Assembly: GCA_904419295.1 (NCBI GenBank)
Contig: CAJFRA010000006.1
Span: forward strand, 1 to 64,000
Direction of reading: 5' to 3'
DNA from: Candidatus Pseudobutyricicoccus lothianensis
Lineage (GTDB): Bacteria > Bacillota > Clostridia > Oscillospirales > Butyricicoccaceae
DNA: 64,000 nucleotides
The translations under genes and the position numbers were made by a program. Under the pieces are notes generated by a model. It searched no databases. It was not told the DNA's origin and was given only the letters and a program-made list of their open reading frames with translations. Position 1 is the first letter of the stretch. Each line of letters begins with the position of its first letter. Below are positions 8,364 to 17,600 of the stretch, piece by piece.

Positions 8364-9089
8364 ATGGAAACACTGAAATACAAGCGCGTGTTGCTCAAGG
8401 TCAGCGGCGAGGCGCTGGCCGGCGAAAAAGACCCATCCCACCGGGGCATTGATTTTGAAGTTTTGGAATCCATTGCAAAGGTGGTACGGCAATGCGTGGA
8501 TCTGGGCGTACAGATCGGCATTGTGGTAGGCGGCGGCAATTTTTGGCGCGGGCTGAAAGACGGCAAAGAGATGGAGCGGACCAGAGCAGACCACATGGGC
8601 ATGCTGGCCACCACCATCAATGCGTTGGCTTTTGCCGATGTGCTGGAAAAGGCCGGTGTGGACGTACGGGTGCAAACGGGCATCGATATGACAAAGATCG
8701 CAGAGCCCTACATTCGGCTGAAAGCCATCCGCCATTTGGAGAAAGGCCGGGTCGTGATCTTTGCCTGCGGCACTGGCAACCCCTTCTTTTCCACGGATAC
8801 CGCAGCGGCGCTGCGGGCAGCGGAGATCGGGGCGGACGCCATCTTGCTGGCAAAGAATGTGGATGGCATCTACGATTCCGATCCGGTGAAGAATCCGGCG
8901 GCCAAAAAGATCGAATCCATCGGCTATACCGATGTGCTGGCCAGCCGGCTCCAAGTGATGGATTCGACAGCCACATCCCTTTCGATGGACAACAAGATCC
9001 CGGTTTTGGTGTTTGCCATCAAAGATCCTGAAAACATTCTGAAAGTTCTAAAAGGCGAGCATATCGGCTCGGTGATAGGGGAGGACTAA
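8364..9089 (+). CDS. pyrH: UMP kinase
   Basis: Phosphorylates UMP to UDP with ATP in the cytosol, feeding all pyrimidine nucleotides. The 241-residue protein shows the amino-acid-kinase fold signatures KVSGEALAG near the N terminus, [11 protein letters not shown] and the UMP/ATP-site region [17 protein letters not shown]. It opens the run pyrH-frr-uppS-cdsA-dxr-rseP-ispG-polC, a gene order shared by many Firmicutes. The Mg2+/UTP control seen in the family cannot be judged from sequence. Confidence 0.96.
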   Translation: METLKYKRVLLKVSGEALAGEKDPSHRGIDFEVLESIAKVVRQCVDLGVQIGIVVGGGNFWRGLKDGKEMERTRADHMGMLATTINALAFADVLEKAGVDVRVQTGIDMTKIAEPYIRLKAIRHLEKGRVVIFACGTGNPFFSTDTAAALRAAEIGADAILLAKNVDGIYDSDPVKNPAAKKIESIGYTDVLASRLQVMDSTATSLSMDNKIPVLVFAIKDPENILKVLKGEHIGSVIGED

Positions 9090-9092
9090 ACT

Positions 9093-9647
9093 ATGAGCAG
9101 CCAATACGCAGTTTACGAAGAGAAGATGAGAAAGACCCTGGAAGTGTTAAAACACGAGTTTACCACCATCCGTACTGGCCGGCCCAGCGCCGCTGTGCTG
9201 GATAAGGTCACAGTGGATTATTACGGCGCGATGACGCCCATCCAGCAGCTGGCTAATATCTCCTCGCCCGATGCCCATAGCCTGCTGATCACGCCCTATG
9301 ACAACTCGGTACTCAAAGGGGTGGAAAAAGCGATCCTGGCTTCGGATGTGGGGATCACGCCGCAAAATGACGGAAAAGCGATCCGCCTGACGTTCCCGCC
9401 CCTGACGGAGGAGCGCCGCAAAGAGCTGACGAAGCAGGTCGCCAAGTATGCGGAAGAGGCGAAAGTGGCGATCCGCAATGTGCGGCGGGATGCCATGGAC
9501 GACTTCAAAGCGCAAAAGAAAAAGTCGGAAATGACAGAAGACGATTACAAAGTGGCTGAAAAGGACATCCAGAACCTGACGGACAAGATCGTCAAGGAAG
9601 TGGAAGCCGAGTGCGAGAAAAAAGAAAAGGAACTGCTGGAGATCTGA
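9093..9647 (+). CDS. frr: Ribosome recycling factor
   Basis: With EF-G it splits post-termination ribosomes. The 184-residue length is standard and the signature RTGRPSAAVLDKVTVDYYG near the N terminus is intact, as is the coiled-coil C terminus rich in Lys/Glu. It starts three bases after the pyrH stop with GGAGG inside the pyrH end, so the two are translated from one message. Confidence 0.97.
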   Translation: MSSQYAVYEEKMRKTLEVLKHEFTTIRTGRPSAAVLDKVTVDYYGAMTPIQQLANISSPDAHSLLITPYDNSVLKGVEKAILASDVGITPQNDGKAIRLTFPPLTEERRKELTKQVAKYAEEAKVAIRNVRRDAMDDFKAQKKKSEMTEDDYKVAEKDIQNLTDKIVKEVEAECEKKEKELLEI

Positions 9648-9655
9648 TGCTTCGG

Positions 9656-9711
9656 CGGTGCGGGCGGTATGCCGCCCCCGGCCGGGCGCTCAAAGGGCGC
9701 CCGGTTGCTTT
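9656..9711 (+). terminator. Two GC-rich hairpins between frr and uppS
   Basis: GGGCGGTATGCCGCCC (9663-9678) and GGGCGC...GCGCCC (9684-9701) lie in tandem before the uppS start. The T run is only TTGCTTT, so they may reduce or stabilise the message, not end it. Confidence 0.45.
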
Positions 9712-9719
9712 GTGACAGG

Positions 9720-10472
9720 ATGTGTAAGATTTTGTTGGGAAAAAAAGAAAAACAAGTGCCGCTGGACCCACAGAATATCCCACGGCACATTGCCATCGTG
9801 ATGGATGGCAACGGGCGCTGGGCCCAAAAGCGGGGCTTGCCGCGGAAAGCAGGCCATTCGGCAGGCAGTGAGACATTCCACAAAGCGGCCACGATCTTGG
9901 CTGAACTGGGCGTGGAACACCTGACGGTGTATGCTTTTTCCACTGAAAATTGGAAACGCCCGCCCGATGAAGTACAGGAGATCATGAACCTGCTGGAGCG
10001 CTACTTGAAAAAGTCGGTACGGGAGCTGACGGAAAACAACATCCAACTGGATTTTTGGGGAGATCTGACGCCTTTTTCCCCCAAGCTGCGCCAGCTGATC
10101 GCCCAAACAGACGAGATCTCCAAGCAATGCACGGGTATGCATGTGCACATCTGCCTCAACTACGGCGGGCGGGACGAGATCTTGCGCGGGGCCCGGGCGC
10201 TGGCCCAAGATTGCCTGGCGGGAAAGCTGCTGCCAGAGCAAATCGATGAAAAAGCACTGGAAGCGCGGATGGATTGCCGCGGCGCTCCTGCACCCGATCT
10301 GCTGATCCGCCCGGGCGGCGAGCTGCGGATCTCCAACTTTTTGCTGTGGGAATGCGCCTATAGCGAATTTTACTTTACCGATACCCTGTGGCCAGATTTC
10401 GATGAAACAGAGCTGCGGCGGGCGGTGGCCGCATACCAGGGCCGCCAACGGAGATTTGGAGGATTGAAATGA
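9720..10472 (+). CDS. uppS: Isoprenyl transferase (undecaprenyl diphosphate synthase)
   Basis: Makes the C55 lipid carrier for peptidoglycan and wall polymers by cis-condensing IPP onto FPP. The catalytic loop IAIVMDGNGRWAQKRG with the pyrophosphate-binding Asp is present, as are the HxGAG-type region and the C-terminal RPGGELRISNFLLWE signature. ATG at 9720 yields 250 residues, but its only SD-like bases (AGGA) are too close, so TTG at 9732 is an alternative. The stop overlaps the cdsA start by four bases (ATGA). dxr and ispG, which supply its precursors, lie in the same cluster. Confidence 0.95.
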   Translation: MCKILLGKKEKQVPLDPQNIPRHIAIVMDGNGRWAQKRGLPRKAGHSAGSETFHKAATILAELGVEHLTVYAFSTENWKRPPDEVQEIMNLLERYLKKSVRELTENNIQLDFWGDLTPFSPKLRQLIAQTDEISKQCTGMHVHICLNYGGRDEILRGARALAQDCLAGKLLPEQIDEKALEARMDCRGAPAPDLLIRPGGELRISNFLLWECAYSEFYFTDTLWPDFDETELRRAVAAYQGRQRRFGGLK

Positions 10473-11275
10473 AGACGAGGATCTTATCGGCGGCGGTGGG
10501 CATTGTGCTGTTCATTGCCGTGGTCTACTTTATGCCTCCCCAGGCGGCGATCGTTGCCATCAGCTTTTTGTGTGCAGTGGCAGCCCACGAGATGTTGGGA
10601 ACCACCGGCGTGCTGCGGGGCAGCAAAATGCTGTGGGTGTGTTGTGTGGCGGCCTTTTTTGTACCGGTGGCCACCACCATCGACGCTTACTACCTTCTGC
10701 CCGTCCTGTATCTCTTTACCTTGGTGATCTTCCTCTTTGCCATCACCCACCCCAAGCAGATGCGGTTTGAACAGATCGCCCAGTCTTATCTGGGCGCCAT
10801 TGTGGTGCCTTACCTGTTGTCGTCGGTGCTGCGCATCTTGGTCCACCACGGGGCAGGGAAAGTGTATGTGCTGCTGCCTTTTGTAGCTGCCTGGTGCAGC
10901 GATACCATGGCGCTGGTGGCAGGCATGTTGTTTGGTAAACACAAACTGATCCCGGCGGTCAGCCCGAAAAAAACCATAGAAGGCTCTTTGGGCGGCCTGT
11001 TGGGCAGCGTGATCGGCATGTTGATCTTCGGATTCGTCACCGGCCGGTATTTTCACACCCAGCCCCATTATCTGATGCTGGCAGTGGCCGGCGTGGTGGG
11101 CAGCGCTGTGGGCCAGCTGGGCGATCTGTCCTTGTCCCTCATTAAGCGCAATGTGGGCATCAAAGACTACGGTAAGATCATGCCGGGCCACGGCGGTGTG
11201 CTGGACCGGTTTGACAGCGTGCTGTTTACAGCGCCTCTGTTCGAGCTGCTGCTCCAGTTTATAAACCTGCTTTGA
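10469..11275 (+). CDS. cdsA: Phosphatidate cytidylyltransferase
   Basis: Integral membrane enzyme making CDP-diacylglycerol for phospholipid synthesis. The 268-residue protein has seven or so hydrophobic segments and the C-terminal family signature (VKRNVGIKDYG and MPGHGGVLDRFDS, with the S-x3-R-x4-K-D-x6-GHGG-x2-DR-D core). It overlaps uppS by four bases, so translation is coupled. Confidence 0.96.
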   Translation: MKTRILSAAVGIVLFIAVVYFMPPQAAIVAISFLCAVAAHEMLGTTGVLRGSKMLWVCCVAAFFVPVATTIDAYYLLPVLYLFTLVIFLFAITHPKQMRFEQIAQSYLGAIVVPYLLSSVLRILVHHGAGKVYVLLPFVAAWCSDTMALVAGMLFGKHKLIPAVSPKKTIEGSLGGLLGSVIGMLIFGFVTGRYFHTQPHYLMLAVAGVVGSAVGQLGDLSLSLIKRNVGIKDYGKIMPGHGGVLDRFDSVLFTAPLFELLLQFINLL

Positions 11276-11290
11276 GCAAAGGAGAGACCG

Positions 11291-12445
11291 ATGAAACACC
11301 TTTCCATATTAGGTTCGACAGGCAGCATTGGCACACAGGCCTTGGACGTGGCTGCCGCCCATCCGGAAGAGTTCGTTGTGGAAGCGTTGGCTGCCCGCCG
11401 CAGCGGCACCAAGCTGGAGGAGCAGGCCCGCCGTTTCCGGCCCAAGCTGGTAGCCCTGCAGGATGAAGAGGAGGCTACCCAGCTGAAAAAACGGCTGGTA
11501 GACACCGCGATCCGCGTGGAAGCTGGCGAGGAAGGGGTATTGGCCTGCGCCGCCCTGGAGGACTGCGACACCGTGCTCAATGCCTTGGTGGGCATCGCCG
11601 GCTTGCGGCCCACAGTGGCGGCGCTGGAAGCGGGCCATACGTTGGCGCTGGCCAACAAGGAGAGCCTGGTGTGCGCCGGCGGGCTGGTGATGGAACTGGC
11701 CCGGCAAAAGGGCCGGCCGATCCTGCCGGTAGACAGCGAGCATTCGGCGATCTTCCAGGCCTTGGGCGGCAGGCCGCTGGAAGAGGTGCGCCGTTTGGTG
11801 CTCACCGCCTCAGGCGGGCCTTTTTTCGGCCGCCAGAGGGAGGAGCTGGCTTGTGTGACAGCCCAGGATGCTTTGCGCCACCCCAACTGGAGCATGGGAG
11901 CCAAGATCACCATCGATTCGGCCACGATGATGAACAAGGGCTTTGAAGTGATCGAGGCCCTGTGGCTCTTCGGCGTGGCGCCCGAACAGGTGGAAGTGGT
12001 GGTCCATCGGGAGAGCATCCTCCATTCGGCAGTGGAATTTACGGACGGCTGCGTCATGGCCCAGATGTCCCCGCCGGATATGCGGCTGCCCATCCAATAT
12101 GCCTTGACCTATCCACGGCGGATGGAGGGGCATTGGCCCCGGCTGGACCTGGCAAAGGCGGGCCAGCTGACTTTTTGCCCGCCGGACCGGGAAAATTTCC
12201 CCTGCCTGCCCTTGTGTGAGCAGGCGGGCAAACAGGGCGGCGACCGGGGCTGCGTCATCAACGCAGCCAATGAAGTGGCGGTGGAGCTGTTTTTGCAGGG
12301 CAAGATCGGGTATACTGAGATCTATGAGCTGGCCCGGCAGGCGGTGGAGCAGACCCCCTATGTGCAGGCTCCCACCTTGGAGCAGATCTTTGCCATCGAT
12401 GCCGCCGTGCGGCAGCAGACGCGGCAAGCGGCCATAGGGTGCTGA
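11291..12445 (+). CDS. dxr: 1-deoxy-D-xylulose 5-phosphate reductoisomerase
   Basis: Second step of the MEP isoprenoid pathway: DXP to 2-C-methylerythritol 4-phosphate with NADPH. The 384-residue protein begins with the NADPH loop LGSTGSIGTQ, carries the metal/substrate motif PVDSEHSAIFQ and the conserved SATMMNKGFEVIEA. GGAGAG precedes the ATG at 11291. It is co-oriented with ispG, a later enzyme of the same pathway. Confidence 0.97.
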   Translation: MKHLSILGSTGSIGTQALDVAAAHPEEFVVEALAARRSGTKLEEQARRFRPKLVALQDEEEATQLKKRLVDTAIRVEAGEEGVLACAALEDCDTVLNALVGIAGLRPTVAALEAGHTLALANKESLVCAGGLVMELARQKGRPILPVDSEHSAIFQALGGRPLEEVRRLVLTASGGPFFGRQREELACVTAQDALRHPNWSMGAKITIDSATMMNKGFEVIEALWLFGVAPEQVEVVVHRESILHSAVEFTDGCVMAQMSPPDMRLPIQYALTYPRRMEGHWPRLDLAKAGQLTFCPPDRENFPCLPLCEQAGKQGGDRGCVINAANEVAVELFLQGKIGYTEIYELARQAVEQTPYVQAPTLEQIFAIDAAVRQQTRQAAIGC

Positions 12446-12522
12446 CGGTCCGGCAGGCGGCCCAGGCCGCCTTATTTTCCTCGGCCTATGGGCCCTCTAA
12501 TTCATAAAGTGCAGGTGATATT

Positions 12523-13569
12523 TTGTCCATCCTCATCGCGATCTTGGTGTTCGGCCTCATTGTGTTCATTCACGAATTGGGCCACTTCATCGCAGCCAAG
12601 TTTTCGGGCGTTACCGTCTACCGGTTTTCCATTGGTTTTGGCCCGGCCCTCATCAAAAAGGAATTCCATGGCACCCTTTACGCCATCCGTCTGCTGCCTT
12701 TGGGCGGCAGCGTGGCCATGAAAGGGGAGTATGACGACGAAGGCAACGAGATCGAAGATCCCACCGGCAGCTTTAACAATGCCAAACTAAGCCACCGGTT
12801 CCTCATTGCCTTTGCCGGTTCGTTTATGAATTTCCTCATGGGGTTCGTGCTGATCGTCATCACCCTATGGCCAGCGCAAGCCCTGCCCACCCGGAACATT
12901 TCCGGCCTGGCCGAAGGGTTCCCCTATGGCGGAGAGCAAGGGCTGCAAGTAGGCGATGAGATCTTGCAGGTCAACGATGTGCATATCTTCCTTTATGGCG
13001 ACATCGCCAGCGCGCTGCAGCTGGGGGCCGGGGAACCCTATGACATCACGGTGCGGCGGGATGGGAAAAAAGTGGAGCTGCAAGACTTGCCCCTGGAACC
13101 CCAGGAGTATGTGCAGGAAGACGGCACCACCGCCCGCCATTATGGCTTGCAGTTTGCAGTGGAAGAGGCCACTGTAGGCAACAAGCTGCGCTACAGTGTC
13201 AACAATACCGGCAGTTTCATGCAGTCTGTGGTGCTGGGGCTCAAGCAGATCTTCAGCGGCCAAGTGGAGCGGGACGATGTCATGGGCACGGTGGGCATTG
13301 CCAATGAGATCAGCAACCGGGCCAAGACATCGGCTCTGGATATGTGGTATTTTGTGGCCTTCCTTTCGGTGAACCTTTCCATTATGAACCTGCTGCCCAT
13401 CCCCGGGCTGGATGGAGGGAAGATCCTCTTTTTGCTCATTGAACTGGTGCGGCGCAAGCCGGTGCCTGCGCAGTACGAAGGGATCGTGCAGGTCGTTGGT
13501 TTGGTGCTGATCTTTGGGTTGTTTCTCTTTGTCACATACAACGATATCGTACGGTTGATCGCGGGGTAA
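12523..13569 (+). CDS. rseP: Site-2 membrane metalloprotease RseP/YluC
   Basis: Intramembrane zinc protease that cleaves anti-sigma factors and signal-peptide remnants. The TTG start at 12523 follows AGGTGA. HELGH, the zinc-binding HExxH, lies within the first membrane segment (about residues 15-25). One central PDZ-like region follows (about 110-190), and the C-terminal membrane part has NLLPIPGLDGG with the third zinc ligand Asp. At 348 residues it is of the single-PDZ Gram-positive type. It lies between dxr and ispG, the usual Firmicutes order. Confidence 0.94.
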   Translation: MSILIAILVFGLIVFIHELGHFIAAKFSGVTVYRFSIGFGPALIKKEFHGTLYAIRLLPLGGSVAMKGEYDDEGNEIEDPTGSFNNAKLSHRFLIAFAGSFMNFLMGFVLIVITLWPAQALPTRNISGLAEGFPYGGEQGLQVGDEILQVNDVHIFLYGDIASALQLGAGEPYDITVRRDGKKVELQDLPLEPQEYVQEDGTTARHYGLQFAVEEATVGNKLRYSVNNTGSFMQSVVLGLKQIFSGQVERDDVMGTVGIANEISNRAKTSALDMWYFVAFLSVNLSIMNLLPIPGLDGGKILFLLIELVRRKPVPAQYEGIVQVVGLVLIFGLFLFVTYNDIVRLIAG

Positions 13570-13573
13570 GAAT

Positions 13574-14635
13574 ATGGGAAAAAAGACCAGACAGATCCAA
13601 GTGGGGGGCGTCGCCATCGGTGGTGGCGCGCCCATTTGTGTACAATCGATGACCAACACCAGGACGGCAGATGTGGAGCGGACGTTGGAGCAGATCAACC
13701 GCTTGCACCAAGCGGGTTGTGATATCGTTCGCCTCACCGTGCCGGACCTGGAATCCGCCCGGGCCTTCGGCAAGATCCGCCGGCAGTCTCCTCTGCCGCT
13801 GGTGGCCGATATCCATTTTGATTACAAAGTCGCTTTGGCTGTGGCCGAAGAGGGGGCGGATAAGATCCGCATCAACCCGGGCAACATCGGTGGTCCAGAG
13901 CGGGTGCGGGCTGTGGCCGATGCCTGCCGCAGCCGGGGGATCCCCATCCGCATCGGGGTCAACGGCGGCTCGCTGGAGCGCGAGCTGCTGGCCAAATACG
14001 GCGCGCCTACGGCGGAGGCATTGGTAGAAAGCGCCTTGGGCCACATCCGCCTGCTGGAAGATTGCGGGTTTGAAGACATTTGTGTCTCCCTGAAATCCTC
14101 CGATGTGGGCACCAACATCCAGGCATACCGTCTGATGCACCAGCGCACCGATTTCCCCTTGCACCTGGGCGTCACCGAAGCGGGCACCCGGTATATGGGC
14201 ACGCTGAAATCGGCTGCCGCTTTTGGCGCCCTGCTGCTTGATGGCATCGGCGACACGGTGCGGGTCTCGCTGACAGCAGACCCTGTAGAAGAAGTGGTGG
14301 CGGCCAAGGCCATTTTAAAGGCGCTGGGCCTAAACGAGCAAGGGGCCACACTGGTCTCCTGCCCCACCTGCGGCCGCACCCGGGTGGACCTGATCCCCAT
14401 TGCCGAAGAGGTGGAACGGCGGCTGGCTCCGCTGAAAAGCCGCATCACGGTGGCGGTGATGGGCTGCGCAGTCAACGGCCCCGGGGAAGCCCGGGAGGCA
14501 GATCTGGGAGTGGCCTGCGGCATCGAGGAAGGGCTGCTGTTTGCCAAAGGACAAGTTTTGGGAAAGGTGCCCGCCGGGCAGATCGTAGACGCCCTGTGCG
14601 AGCAGGTCCGGCTGCTGACCGGTGAGACGGTATGA
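13574..14635 (+). CDS. ispG: 4-hydroxy-3-methylbut-2-enyl diphosphate synthase
   Basis: 4Fe-4S enzyme of the MEP pathway converting MEcPP to HMBPP. The 353-residue protein has the cluster ligands CPTC and, about 35 residues later, GCAVNGPGEA, plus an N-terminal TIM-barrel beginning VQSMTNTRTADV. It starts four bases after the rseP stop and its last codon overlaps the polC start (ATGA). Confidence 0.97.
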   Translation: MGKKTRQIQVGGVAIGGGAPICVQSMTNTRTADVERTLEQINRLHQAGCDIVRLTVPDLESARAFGKIRRQSPLPLVADIHFDYKVALAVAEEGADKIRINPGNIGGPERVRAVADACRSRGIPIRIGVNGGSLERELLAKYGAPTAEALVESALGHIRLLEDCGFEDICVSLKSSDVGTNIQAYRLMHQRTDFPLHLGVTEAGTRYMGTLKSAAAFGALLLDGIGDTVRVSLTADPVEEVVAAKAILKALGLNEQGATLVSCPTCGRTRVDLIPIAEEVERRLAPLKSRITVAVMGCAVNGPGEAREADLGVACGIEEGLLFAKGQVLGKVPAGQIVDALCEQVRLLTGETV

Positions 14636-17600
14636 GTGCAGCATTGTGCCAAGTAGTGCCCCGCTGCGATTTCAGCGGCAGCGTTTTGGGACAAGCTGCC
14701 GTAGCTTCTCTGAAGCCCGACCGGGAGCACAACGGCCTGCGGATCGGTTTGGTGGCCGGCAATGTGGTGCCCGATGGGGCCCTTCGCCAAGGGGAAGAAG
14801 GCATTTGCCGGGCCTATGGGCTGGAATGGGTCCAGCTCCAGGTGCGCTATCAACTGGAGGGCTGGACGGATGAAGCCTTGGCATACTGCAAAAGTGCCTT
14901 GGCATCCCGTTATCCCTCCTTTGGCGCCTGCTGCCACAAGATGGAGCTGGAGGCACGGGAAGGGGCGCTGGTATTGCGAGGCCCCACCCAGTGGATCTTG
15001 CGGCTCCAAGAGCTGCGCCAGTCTATCCAGACCTTTGTGCAGCAAGAGCTGGGGCTCCAAGCCGCCGTAGAACTGGAGGAGAACCAGGGCGAGGAAGAAG
15101 CTTTTGAACAGCAGCGGCGGATGCAGCTGGAAAAGGCCTGCCAGCAAGCGGCCCAGCAGGTTCCGGCCCAACCGGCGCTGGGGACGCCAAAGGCGCCTGC
15201 ACGGGAAAAAGCGCCCCGCCGTTTTGAGCGCCGCAAGCCGGAAGGAACGGTCTACAAGCCCAAAAACAGCGAACAAAAGGTCCTGTACGGCAAGCCGGTG
15301 GAACGGGTCGTCATCAAAATGGCCGAAGTCAATGTGGACAGCGGCAAAGTGGCGGTAGAAGGTGAAGTCTTTTACACCGAGGAGAAAAAGCTGAACAACC
15401 GGGGCAAGACCATCTACACCTTCGACATGACGGATGGCACCGGCTCGGTGCGCTGCGTCAAGGTCCTGCCCGATGAGGAATGTGCTCTGCTGATGGAGGC
15501 GGTGAAAAAAGGTTCCTATGTAATGGTCCAGGGGGTGGCCAACTATTCGACTTTTGAGCGGGATGTAGTGGTATCGCCCACCGCTGTGGTGGAAGCGAAG
15601 AAAAAGCTCCGCCAAGACGCAGCGGAGCAAAAGCGGGTGGAGCTGCATCTACATACCTGCATGTCCACCATGGATGGCCTGGCGACCGCCGGGGATCTGA
15701 TCCAAACGGCGGCCCGGTGGGGGCACAAGGCAGTGGCCATTACCGACCATGGGGTGGTCCAATCCTTCCCCGACGCGATGCACGCCCAGCAAAAGCTCCA
15801 GAGCAAAGGGACAGAGATCAAAGTGATCTACGGGGTCGAAGCCTACTGTGTCAACGACCTGGCCAAGAGCCAGGCGGTCAGCGGTTCCTGCCAGACTGCG
15901 CTGGATGGCGAGACCATCGTATTTGATTTGGAGACCACAGGCTTGAGCCCCCGCACTTGTGAGATCATTGAGATCGCCGCCATCTTGGTATCGGGCGGCC
16001 AGCAGAAAGAAAGCTTTCACACCTATGTGAAGCCCTCGGGGCCGGTGCCCTATGAGATCACCAAACTCACCGGCATCACCGATGATATGGTGCGGGATGC
16101 CCCCAGCCAGCAAGAGGCGGTGCAGGCCTTTTTCGATTTTATGGGGGATAGGCCCCTGTGCGCCCACAACGCTAATTTTGACGTCTCCTTCCTGCGGGCG
16201 GCTTGCGAAAAGTTCGGCATCGAAAAAGAATTTTGCAGCATCGATACCGTGGAAATGGCGCGGGTGCTGCTGCCCCACCTGAAGCGGCACAAACTGAATA
16301 TCATAGCAGAAGATCTGGGGCTGACCTTCCAGCACCACCGGGCTTCCGACGATACCGCCGTGCTGGCGCAGATCTACCTGCACCTGTTGGACAAGCTGCG
16401 GGAAAAAGCAGATGTGAAGACAGTCATGGAGATCAACCACGGTTTGGATGTGGCACGGGGCGGTGAAGCGGACCCGCTGAACCTGCGCTCCCACCATCTG
16501 ATCATCCTGGTGAGAAACCTGGTGGGTCTCAAGAACCTGTATCAGCTGATCTCTTTTTCCCATTTGAAATACTTCAAACGCCACCCGATCATCCCGGCCA
16601 GTTTGCTGCAGCAGTACCGGGAGGGACTGATCTTGGGTTCGGCCTGCGAGGCAGGAGAGTTGTTTTCCGCTGTGGTGGCGGGCAAGCCCTGGGGCGAGCT
16701 CAAGGATCTGGCCCGCTTTTATGACTTTTTGGAGATACAGCCCATCGGCAACAACCGGTTCATGGTGGAAAATGGGACCGCCCGGGACGAGGAACAGCTG
16801 CGGGATTTCAACCGGACCATCCTCAAACTGGGGGACGCAGTGCACAAACCGGTGGTCGCCACCGGCGACGTCCACTTTTTGAACCCGGAGGATGCCCAAT
16901 ACCGGGCCATCCTCATGGCTGGCATGGGCTTTTCCGACGCGGATAAGCAAGCGCCGCTGTATTTCAAAACAACAGATGAGATGCTGGCGGAATTCGCCTA
17001 CCTGGGCCGGGAGCGGGCTTTTGAAGTGGTGGTGAAAAACCCCAACGAGATCGCCAGCTGGTGCGAGGACATCAAACCGGTGCCCGACGATAAATGCCCG
17101 CCGGTCATCGAGGGCAGCGCCGAGGAGATCAGCCAGATGGCTCACAGCAAAGCAGCAGAGCTTTACGGCGATCCGCTGCCGGATATCGTCAAAGACAGGC
17201 TGGAAGCCGAGCTGGTGCCCATCATCAACAACGGCTTTGATGTGATGTACCTGATCGCTCAAAAGCTGGTGGCCAAATCGTTGGAAGACGGCTACCTGGT
17301 GGGCTCCCGGGGCAGCGTGGGTTCTTCCTTCATCGCGTACCTGACGGGCATTACCGAAGTCAATGCCCTGGAGCCCCACTACCGGTGCCCCCATTGCAAG
17401 CACGCCATCTTCCCCAAAGACCCCCGCTACGGCTGTGGGGTGGACTTGCCGGACCGGGTATGTCCCCAGTGTGGCACCCCGATGGTCAAAGATGGCTTTA
17501 ACATCCCCTTTGCCACTTTCTTGGGCTTCAACGGGGAGAAAGCGCCGGATATTGACTTGAACTTTTCCAGCGAGTATCAATCCAGAGCCCACCGGGAGCT